Assembly (NCBI RefSeq): GCF_004295645.1
Contig: NZ_CP034752.1
Location: 186,001 to 250,000, forward strand
Source: Limnobaculum zhutongyuii
Lineage (GTDB): Bacteria; Pseudomonadota; Gammaproteobacteria; Enterobacterales; Enterobacteriaceae
DNA length: 64,000 bases
Direction: 5' to 3'
In this document: positions 1 through 6,911 of the stretch, in pieces
How the letters are laid out: each line of letters starts with the position of its first letter
Position numbering within the stretch: the stretch's first letter is position 1
The notes under the pieces: model-generated
The model's input: the letters and a program-made list of their open reading frames with translations, nothing else
Databases searched by the model: none
What the model was told of the DNA's origin: nothing
Program-made: the position numbers and the translations under genes

Positions 1-518
1 ATCACCGGCATATTAAATCCGCCATGGGCACGCTGGGCTAATGCCAGTCCGATACGTCCCATTCCCAGAATACCAATGGTTTTATGATGCACATCCAGAC
101 CAAACAGTTCGCTACCGACGCTGCCTTTCCATTGTCCTGATTTGGCCCATTCGGCAACTTCCACCACCCGACGGGCGGTGGAAAGTATGAGGGCCATTAC
201 CGTATCGGCGACGGTTTCGGTCAGTACCGTTGGGGTATGCATCATAATAATTCCCCGTTCGGTCATGGTCTGAACGTCAAAGTTATCGTATCCCACCGAG
301 ATGGTTGAGACTGCTTTTAGTGCTGGTGCGCAATCCAGAACGCTTTTATCAATCTGTCCACCGGAACCAATTAATCCTTGAGCCTGTTTCAGGGCGAGCA
401 AAAAGTCCTGACGATTCTCACTGGTTAGACGATTGAATGGTAAAACGGTGAAGTGCTGCTCTAGGCGAGCCAGCAAATCATCGGGTAAAATTTTATACAG
501 TATGATAGAGGGCTTCAT
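1..518 (-). CDS. kguD: 2-keto-6-phosphogluconate / hydroxypyruvate reductase (GhrB/KguD family), 5' part only
   Basis: The first 172 residues of a D-isomer-specific 2-hydroxyacid dehydrogenase; the 3' end runs off the window. The N-terminus (MKPSIILYK) and the stretch VGYDNFDV near residue 76 resemble E. coli GhrB/TkrA. The NAD(P)-binding GxGxxG lies at residues 152-157. I chose the ATG at 518 because a GGAAAA stands just before it; an in-frame ATG at 530 is possible. It lies 74 bp downstream of the MFS gene of the kgu cluster, so the inferred role is reduction of 2-keto-6-phosphogluconate to 6-phosphogluconate, as for Pseudomonas KguD. A general glyoxylate/hydroxypyruvate reductase role cannot be excluded from the fragment. 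Confidence 0.85.
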   Translation of the reverse strand, partial: MKPSIILYKILPDDLLARLEQHFTVLPFNRLTSENRQDFLLALKQAQGLIGSGGQIDKSVLDCAPALKAVSTISVGYDNFDVQTMTERGIIMMHTPTVLTETVADTVMALILSTARRVVEVAEWAKSGQWKGSVGSELFGLDVHHKTIGILGMGRIGLALAQRAHGGFNMPV

Positions 519-592
519 AATGTTTTCCATAAGCTGAAACTATCAGGGAAAACGCCCGCCTGTGGGTTACTGGCGGGCGTATGAGATAACCA

Positions 593-1849
593 TCAGGCCG
601 TTTGGTTTTGAGCCGGTTTCACAATCAATGTCAGGAAGACGGACACCAGTAATGCGGCGCCCATAAAGATATAAGAGGCGGCAGGCGAACCGGTACTGCC
701 ATTCAGATAGCCAACAAACCATGCGCCAAAGAAGGAGCCCAGCGCCCCCATACTATTAATTAGCGCCATAGCACCACCCGCTACGTTGCGCGGTAGCATT
801 TCCGGAATGATGGCAAAGAATGGACCATAAGGGGCATACATAGCCGCACCGGCAATCACCAACAGGGTATAAGAGAGCCAGAAGTTATCGCTGCCCACCA
901 GATAAGATCCTAAAAACGCCAGTGCACCGATAAGCAATAAAGGCCAGACAAACAGCTTACGGTTTTGCATCTTGTCCGATGCCCATGAGACTAAAATCAT
1001 CGCAATGGTTGCGGCCAGATAAGGCACCGCGGACAGCCAGCCGGCTTCTACCATACCCATTTGGGAACCGCTGCGCAGAATAGAAGGTAGCCATAATACG
1101 AAACCGTATACCCCGATACTCCAGGCAAAATATTGGCCACACAGAATGATTACGTTACGTGAACGGAAAGCTTCACCATAGTTTCGTACCGCTTTGATGC
1201 CTTCCTGCTCTTTAGCCAACTGAGCCTGTAACGCCTCTTTCTCATCATCGTTCAGCCACTTAGCTTGCGAAGGTTTATCATGCACCAGTACCCACCAGCA
1301 GAAGGCCCAGATAACGGCAGGGATCCCTTCGATGATAAACATTTCACGCCAGCCGTAAGCATGAATCAGATAACCGGAAACAATGGACATCCAGAGCACC
1401 GTCACCGGATTACCTAATATCAGGAAGGTATTGGCCCGGGATCGTTCTGATTTGGTAAACCAGTTACTGATATAGATAAGCATGGCTGGCATAACGGCAG
1501 CTTCCACCACCCCCAGCATAAAGCGGATACCTACCAGCATAGGGATATTACTCACCAGGCCGGTTAAGGTAGCGCAGCCGCCCCACAGAATCAGACACCA
1601 GAAGATCAGGCGTTTAACGCTGCGGCGCTCGGCGTAGATAGCGCCAGGGATCTGGAAAAAGAAGTAGCCAAGAAAGAACAGAGCACCTAACAGAGAGGAC
1701 ATCCCTTTGGGGATGCCAAGGTCTTCGTTGATTCCTGCGGCAGAAGCGAAGCTAAAGTTTGCTCTGTCGAGATATGCCAGACTGTAAGTAATAAACACAA
1801 TCGGCATGATGTACCACCAGCGCTTGCTGGAGAGTTTTTTCGTACTCAT
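593..1849 (-). CDS. kguT: MFS transporter, anion:cation symporter family (probable 2-ketogluconate permease)
   Basis: Protein of 418 residues with about twelve hydrophobic segments and the family motif YLDRANFSFA after the first segment, typical of the phthalate/sugar-acid permease group (LgoT, GudP, KguT relatives). It should import a sugar acid with protons across the inner membrane. The ATG at 1849 follows AAAGGA at good spacing; an upstream in-frame GTG at 1855 is less likely. It sits between the kinase gene and the reductase gene in the same direction, the order kguE-kguK-kguT-kguD described in Pseudomonas, which is the reason for proposing 2-ketogluconate. The substrate is inferred from context only. 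Confidence 0.85.
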   Translation of the reverse strand: MSTKKLSSKRWWYIMPIVFITYSLAYLDRANFSFASAAGINEDLGIPKGMSSLLGALFFLGYFFFQIPGAIYAERRSVKRLIFWCLILWGGCATLTGLVSNIPMLVGIRFMLGVVEAAVMPAMLIYISNWFTKSERSRANTFLILGNPVTVLWMSIVSGYLIHAYGWREMFIIEGIPAVIWAFCWWVLVHDKPSQAKWLNDDEKEALQAQLAKEQEGIKAVRNYGEAFRSRNVIILCGQYFAWSIGVYGFVLWLPSILRSGSQMGMVEAGWLSAVPYLAATIAMILVSWASDKMQNRKLFVWPLLLIGALAFLGSYLVGSDNFWLSYTLLVIAGAAMYAPYGPFFAIIPEMLPRNVAGGAMALINSMGALGSFFGAWFVGYLNGSTGSPAASYIFMGAALLVSVFLTLIVKPAQNQTA

Positions 1850-1934
1850 AGACACATCCTTTGCAAATTCGTAATTAAGCTAACTGTATTCATCTTCCGG
1901 TAGTTAAATCCGGAGGTGAGATACAACGTTATTG

Positions 1935-2897
1935 TTATTCTTCGCCCAGCGCAGCTCGGGTTGGTAAACCTTCGCTGTCGCCAATGGCTTGTATCGCTAA
2001 TGAACCAATTTTGTTACCGCGAACCACTGCCTGAGACAGCGTTTTTCCTTCCAGCAGGGCGCTGATAACACCAACGGCAAAGCCATCACCTGCACCGACG
2101 GTATCAATCACTTTTTCTACTTTAACCGCCGGAATGGTTGCTTTGTTGCCGTCAGCGGATTTAAACCAGGCACCGTCAGCGCCGGTTTTAATCACTACCG
2201 CTTTGACGCCCTGACCCAGATAGAAGTCTGCAATCTCTTCCGGTGATGTTTTACCGGTGAGAATTTGTCCCTCTTTCAGGCCAGGTAGTACCAGGTCTGC
2301 CATAAAGGCCAACTGATTTAACTGATGGGTCATCTCCTGCTGGCTGGACCATAAAGTTGGACGCAGGTTTGGGTCGAAAGAGATGGTTTTTCCCATCGCC
2401 CGCATCTGTTGTGCTGCATAACGACTGAGTTCCAGTGAGCTGGTGGAGATAGCAGCGGCCACGCCGCTCAGATGCAGATGACGGGCGCTGGAAAAGTAGT
2501 CAGGGTTAAAATCCTCAATGGATAAATGGCTGGCCGCTGAGCCTTTACGGAAATAGTCTACAATGGGATCGGTTCCATTTTCGGCCTTAGATTTAAGCTG
2601 AAAACCGGTTGGATAACGGCAGTCGGTGGTAACCTGACGGTGGTCTACACCTTCTTTTTTCAGCTGTTGCAGGGTAAAACGACCAAATGCATCATTGCCA
2701 ACCCGGCTAACCCAACCAACTTTCAGACCCAGACGCGCAAGACCAATCGAGACATTAAGTTCAGCACCAGCAATGCGTTTAGTGAAGGTTTCCACATCCA
2801 CTAAATCACCGGTTTGAGTGGCGACAAACATGGCCATGGCTTCACCCAGAGTGACGACATCCAGGGGAGCGGCGGGAAAAGTAGTAATATTCGACAT
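1935..2897 (-). CDS. kguK: PfkB-family sugar kinase (probable 2-ketogluconokinase)
   Basis: Protein of 320 residues of the ribokinase/PfkB family. The C-terminal ATP/anion-hole motif TVGAGDGFAVG near residue 270 carries the catalytic Asp, and the N-terminal part has the GEAMAMF and AGAELNVS substrate-side motifs seen in 2-keto-3-deoxygluconate and ketogluconate kinases. The ATG at 2897 lies 6 nt after the kguE stop; an in-frame GTG at 2903 abuts the stop. Tight spacing implies translational coupling. In this operon it would phosphorylate 2-ketogluconate to 2-keto-6-phosphogluconate. Sequence alone does not rule out KdgK (2-keto-3-deoxygluconate kinase) activity, which the idonate/mannonate cluster at 11-17 kb would also need. 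Confidence 0.88.
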   Translation of the reverse strand: MSNITTFPAAPLDVVTLGEAMAMFVATQTGDLVDVETFTKRIAGAELNVSIGLARLGLKVGWVSRVGNDAFGRFTLQQLKKEGVDHRQVTTDCRYPTGFQLKSKAENGTDPIVDYFRKGSAASHLSIEDFNPDYFSSARHLHLSGVAAAISTSSLELSRYAAQQMRAMGKTISFDPNLRPTLWSSQQEMTHQLNQLAFMADLVLPGLKEGQILTGKTSPEEIADFYLGQGVKAVVIKTGADGAWFKSADGNKATIPAVKVEKVIDTVGAGDGFAVGVISALLEGKTLSQAVVRGNKIGSLAIQAIGDSEGLPTRAALGEE

Positions 2898-2903
2898 AAG
2901 CAC

Positions 2904-3656
2904 CTAATCCTTTCTGACGATATCGACATAATGACGGGTGACAGCCAGCAAATCGTCACCTTCCAGTGGAAATTCAATGCCTCTCGGGGCATTGGCAGGC
3001 AGCTGCTGAATCAAACCAGACCAGGAACCGTCAGATTGATCCAGTGCCACAGCCTGCCAGCTATTGTTGGTGTGTGTGGCGGCTTTAACGTGAATGTAAC
3101 CGACATAATGAGCCAGCCGTTCTGCAGCCTGTTGTGGCGACTGATTAACCCAGTGCCAGTTAGCCATATCAAAGGTCATTTTAATGGGTAACTGCTGAGC
3201 GGTAATATCATCAAAGAAGGCCGCTACAGGAGCCAGAATTCCACAGTCTGCGGTCTGATCATTCTCTACCACCAGTTGAATCGGGTGGGATGAGAGAAAG
3301 ATACGCAGGTCAGAAAGGTTGCTGCCCGGTTGGTAGTGACCAAGGGAAAATTTAATTAATCGGGCGTTAAGCTGTTCTGCTTCACTGAAACGTTGAATCA
3401 GGTTGGGATTAATCTGCCCCTGACGGTCAAAAAGGCCTTCCGGTACAGAGTAGAAGGTCACTAAATTATGGCTACAAATTTCGTCGCCTAACTCAGTAAG
3501 CTGTTGTAATTCCGATGTGATAAATAACTCCCGGCGAATTTCAACGCCGTCAGCGCCTGATTGAGCGATTACCGGCAGTAAGGCACGCTGGCCGCCGAGT
3601 TCTGCGACTTTATCCCTGCCATAAGCGGCGGTAACCACCATCACTTGTCTGTTCAT
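2904..3656 (-). CDS. kguE: Sugar-phosphate isomerase/epimerase-like TIM-barrel protein (KguE-like)
   Basis: Protein of 250 residues of the xylose-isomerase-like TIM-barrel superfamily, with GADGVEIRRELF near the N-terminus and a metal-site-like VVENDQT in the middle. The ATG at 3656 is preceded by AAGGAGACAAA; the longer reading frame up to 3686 lacks such a site. It is the first gene of the kgu operon, directly below the operator palindrome at 3701-3714. KguE is a recognised member of Pseudomonas 2-ketogluconate operons but its exact reaction is poorly defined, so I give no reaction. Confidence 0.82.
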   Translation of the reverse strand: MNRQVMVVTAAYGRDKVAELGGQRALLPVIAQSGADGVEIRRELFITSELQQLTELGDEICSHNLVTFYSVPEGLFDRQGQINPNLIQRFSEAEQLNARLIKFSLGHYQPGSNLSDLRIFLSSHPIQLVVENDQTADCGILAPVAAFFDDITAQQLPIKMTFDMANWHWVNQSPQQAAERLAHYVGYIHVKAATHTNNSWQAVALDQSDGSWSGLIQQLPANAPRGIEFPLEGDDLLAVTRHYVDIVRKD

Positions 3657-3700
3657 TTTGTCTCCTTGTGATGAATGATTCATCATGCTGGCAGACTAAA

Positions 3701-3714
3701 TGGAATCGGTTCCA
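3701..3714. promoter_or_regulatory. Operator palindrome of the kgu operon (PtxS-type)
   Basis: TGGAATCGGTTCCA is a near-perfect 14-bp palindrome 45 bp upstream of the kguE ATG and between that gene and the 3' end of the LacI-family repressor gene. It resembles the 14-bp PtxS operator TGAAACCGGTTTCA that I recall from Pseudomonas. Binding by the neighbouring repressor is inferred. Confidence 0.6.
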
Positions 3715-3766
3715 TAAAAAAGAACCAGAGATCAAATTTATGATCTCAGTCACGTATATTTTTTAA

Positions 3767-4801
3767 TCAGTGGGTGGTTGAGCCCCGAATAATCAGCTCA
3801 CCGTGGAATTGTTGATCTTGCACCGGCTGGTCATCTCCCTGAATGCGTTTAAGCACCTGTTCCAGCGCGGCATAACCGATTTGATAGGTGGGTTGTTTTA
3901 GCGTGGTGATACCTACGCCAGCCAGTTCGGCCCATTCCAGTTCGTCAAAACCTAACAGGCCAATATCGCTACCCCACTGGAGGCCAATGTGGCGCAATGC
4001 TCTGGCAATTTGCAGTGTTAATGCGCCGTTGACCGAGATCACCGCTTTACGCATGCCACGATATTTATGGTTAAATTCTCGCAGAATAGTTTCCAGACCT
4101 GCGACATCTTCCAGCGTAACTTCGGCATGTTCAGCTACAGCACCCTGATGTAGCTCCATCGCCTGCCTGAAGCCTTGTAAACGCTCCAGGCGGGTATTCA
4201 CCAGACCGAAAGGCTCACTGACAAACAAAATGGCTTCAAAACCCTGTTGTAGCAGATGTTCCGTAACCTGAGTACCCGCCTGGATATTATCGAGCCCTAC
4301 GGCATCACAGGCGAAATCGGGGATCTTACGGTCGATCAGCACCATTGGCAGCAGCGATTGCTGCATCTTATTCAGCGCTTCCTCCCGCATACCCACGGCG
4401 TTAACCACGATGCCATCTACCTGATAGCTGTTTAACAGTTGGAGATAATGCTCTTCCTGATCGACTTCATTATTAGTGTTACACATCAATAATGTGTAGT
4501 TATTGGCACGGCAGGCAGCTTCGATACCTCTCAGTACATTTACTGAATAGGGATTGGTGATATCAGCAATAATCAGACCGATTAGCTGGCTTTGCCCGCC
4601 TTTCAGGCTGCGGGCCATTTGGCTGGGACGATAGTTTAGCTGACGAATGGCATCTTCAATTCGTTGTCTGAGATGGTCAGAAAGCAGATGTTGTTCACCA
4701 TTCAGATAGCGGGAGATGCTGGTTTTACCCGTTTTAGCTGTTTTGGCGACATCGCTAATCGTCGCGCGTCCGGATGATTTCCCTTCTGATTTGCTGCTCA
4801 C
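3767..4801 (-). CDS. LacI-family transcriptional repressor (PtxS-like)
   Basis: Protein of 344 residues: LacI-type helix-turn-helix at about residues 13-34 (ATISDVAKTAKTGKTSISRYLN), then a periplasmic-binding-like effector domain (GLIIADITNPYSVNVLRGIE). The start is a GTG at 4801; an in-frame stop lies three codons upstream and there is no Met before the HTH, so no other start fits. It is encoded directly upstream of the kgu genes on the same strand, and the palindrome at 3701 lies between. It probably represses the operon until ketogluconate or a derivative appears. The HTH has Lys-Thr-Gly-Lys where most LacI proteins have an aliphatic residue pair, which may shift operator preference. Confidence 0.88.
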   Translation of the reverse strand: MSSKSEGKSSGRATISDVAKTAKTGKTSISRYLNGEQHLLSDHLRQRIEDAIRQLNYRPSQMARSLKGGQSQLIGLIIADITNPYSVNVLRGIEAACRANNYTLLMCNTNNEVDQEEHYLQLLNSYQVDGIVVNAVGMREEALNKMQQSLLPMVLIDRKIPDFACDAVGLDNIQAGTQVTEHLLQQGFEAILFVSEPFGLVNTRLERLQGFRQAMELHQGAVAEHAEVTLEDVAGLETILREFNHKYRGMRKAVISVNGALTLQIARALRHIGLQWGSDIGLLGFDELEWAELAGVGITTLKQPTYQIGYAALEQVLKRIQGDDQPVQDQQFHGELIIRGSTTH

Positions 4802-5150
4802 AGTCCGCTAACCCTTGTTGGTATCAATGCCGAAAGATTAGCATAATCATCAGATAGCAGGGAGATGAGAATCAATAATCGGGGATGTTGTCGCGAACTA
4901 ATGTTGGATTGATGTCAGGCGTAGCTCTCTGGTATTGATGAGTGGGTGCTGTATTTTTTCTTTGAGAGGTGCATTTGTCTTTGAGAGGTGCATTTGTCAG
5001 TCAGTACTATTGTGATGTTTAACGCTAGTTCATTGCATTGAAATGCTTTTTTGATCTTTTGACGCTACACTTACGATGATAAAGCGTCTTAAGGATGAGT
5101 GACGTTGCCCGTAGACCTGATTATATCCATCTCTTACAGATAACGTGACC
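4802..5150. other. Intergenic region with a tandem duplication, no gene seen
   Basis: A 349-bp gap between two divergent genes (LacI repressor and diguanylate cyclase). It must hold both promoters. The only clear structure is the 19-bp tandem repeat at 4961-4998. No convincing ORF or operator was seen. Confidence 0.6.
4961..4998. repeat. Perfect 19-bp tandem duplication
   Basis: The unit TTTGAGAGGTGCATTTGTC occurs twice head to tail (4961-4979 and 4980-4998) without a mismatch, about 150 bp upstream of the diguanylate cyclase start. It looks like a recent slippage or duplication event; a doubled protein-binding site is possible but unproven. Confidence 0.9.
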
Positions 5151-6242
5151 ATGATAGAACTCATCATCAGAATTGCTAAACGATTCTCTAGCCGAATTGA
5201 ATACCCGACTTCATTCAGTTGCCTGGATGATGAAAGAAGAACTCGTCATATTATTGGCACCCATGCTTGTACCATCACCGGGGCCTTAATCTTTATCCCC
5301 ATTCATCTTTTTATTAGCGATTTGCCTTTGGGTGCATTGTTTAACATTATCTGCATTGCGTTGTGCTTACTGTCGTTGGTTGATTTATGGTTTCGTGGCA
5401 ACCTGAATCAGACGTTGTGGATTACCGTTTTATTACCTTCAATACTGGTGGTCTCGCTGTTCTGGCTGTTTCAGGGGAGATCGCAAATAAGCGCTTTTTT
5501 GATCATTCCTCCCGGATTCGCTTTTTTATTGTTGGGCCGCCGTCATGGAACGTTGTTTGGACTGGGATATGGCTTAACCATTGTTGCCATAGTTTTGCTT
5601 CACCTGAAAAGTTGGCCAGAGTTTGCTTATACCCCGGCAGCGATGATTAATATGGTAGGCGCATTGATACTTGCACTGTTTTGGGGGTTTATTGGCGAAC
5701 GGATCCGTGGCGAAACTTTCCAAACCATTGAGACGATTGCTGAAAGTGATGTGCTTACTGACTCTATCAATCGCCGCCATTTTTTTGAAGAGGTGCAGCG
5801 GGTTCATAAAATCACCCGCTATCAACATTCGTCATTTGCCATGATGATGATGGATATTGACTCATTCAAAAGTATTAACGACCAATATGGCCACGATATG
5901 GGGGATAAGGTGCTGATAGAACTGGTACGTATGCTGAAAGGTCAGATACGGTCCGGTGATATTATTGGCCGACTGGGTGGTGATGAGTTTGGTTTGCTTT
6001 TCCCTAATATCACGGTTCAGGAAGCCGTAGGCCGGGCGAAGAATATTTGCCAGCAGGTTGATAGCTATCAGTTTATTAGCTCCGACGGTCAGCATGTTCC
6101 GGTGACTATCAGTATTGGTGTAGCCATGTTTTTATCGGGCAACCCATTAACGGCAGAACAAATCTATAAAACAGCAGACCAGCAGTTGTATCGCGCCAAG
6201 CAAGCAGGAAAGAATCAGGTTGCGGTATCTGACGGAGCATAA
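5151..6242 (+). CDS. Membrane-bound diguanylate cyclase (GGDEF protein)
   Basis: Protein of 363 residues. About five to six hydrophobic segments cover residues 40-185, followed by a complete GGDEF domain. It has the entry motif LTDSINRR, the signature RLGGDEF (GGDEF at 276-280) and an RxxD inhibitory site (RSGD, 267-270) five residues before it, so an active, product-inhibited cyclic-di-GMP synthase is expected at the inner membrane. The membrane part is unlike MASE1/MASE2 as far as I can tell and its signal is unknown. Start: ATG at 5151, with an in-frame GTG at 5145; neither has a strong ribosome site. It is monocistronic. Confidence 0.9.
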   Translation: MIELIIRIAKRFSSRIEYPTSFSCLDDERRTRHIIGTHACTITGALIFIPIHLFISDLPLGALFNIICIALCLLSLVDLWFRGNLNQTLWITVLLPSILVVSLFWLFQGRSQISAFLIIPPGFAFLLLGRRHGTLFGLGYGLTIVAIVLLHLKSWPEFAYTPAAMINMVGALILALFWGFIGERIRGETFQTIETIAESDVLTDSINRRHFFEEVQRVHKITRYQHSSFAMMMMDIDSFKSINDQYGHDMGDKVLIELVRMLKGQIRSGDIIGRLGGDEFGLLFPNITVQEAVGRAKNICQQVDSYQFISSDGQHVPVTISIGVAMFLSGNPLTAEQIYKTADQQLYRAKQAGKNQVAVSDGA

Positions 6243-6911
6243 ACGTCGTTACTTAATAAACAGGCGGCCTGTTACAGGTAGACCTGTGGACCGGTATTTT
6301 CCGTTTATTATGGTAGCCAGTATTGCCGAATACCTTCACCTGTCAATAGATAGAATCTTAAATCGGTTATTATTTAAATAGTTATACAGCGTTAGGATTT
6401 TACTACTCGAGAAAAGTTAATTAGATTAAGCATGTATATAGAATATTAGAAGTAACTAAAAGTAACGGTAAGCTATTTTTGAATATAAAATTAGAATATA
6501 GATTAAACATAGTAAAAGTAACCCCAGTATCAACAGTACTATTTGAAGTGTTTTTATTTTGTTATTTTATAAGTGATTTTATAATTAATATATTGTTGTT
6601 TTTCATAGTAATAATTTATTTTTAAATGATAACGTCAAGTATCGAGAAAATATTATGATTTGCTATTTAGCCTCTCTAATTAAAATACGAATAAAAGTTT
6701 ATAACAAATTGAAATTAAATGGCTATGCTTTGCAAGTTAGAATAGTTGTTTGTTATTAAGCGGGTAGTGAAAACGTATCAATGTTTATGAAGTATAATTG
6801 AGTTGATTCTTATGCTTTATTTTAAGGTATACATCTGTTAATCAATCGATTTTTTACTTATTATACGGCGATTATATATGCGGGTGTCTCTAAGATGGGT
6901 ATGTTGAGGGA
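6243..6911. other. AT-rich intergenic region, no gene seen
   Basis: This 669-bp stretch is clearly richer in A+T than its neighbours. Just after the cyclase gene are two adjacent short dyads, ACAGGCGGCCTGT (6261-6273) and ACAGGTAGACCTGT (6275-6288), without a T-run, so termination there is doubtful. The rest has stop codons in all frames and presumably contains the promoter of the coiled-coil gene. AT-richness of this kind often attracts H-NS; that is inference. Confidence 0.5.

Noticed and set aside
2814..3191. Plus-strand open frame of 125 codons over kguE/kguK
   Set aside because: Antisense to two well-supported genes, no family resemblance.
6243..6911. Possible small RNA or gene in the AT-rich gap
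   Set aside because: No hairpin with T-run, no promoter pair that stands out, stops in all frames.
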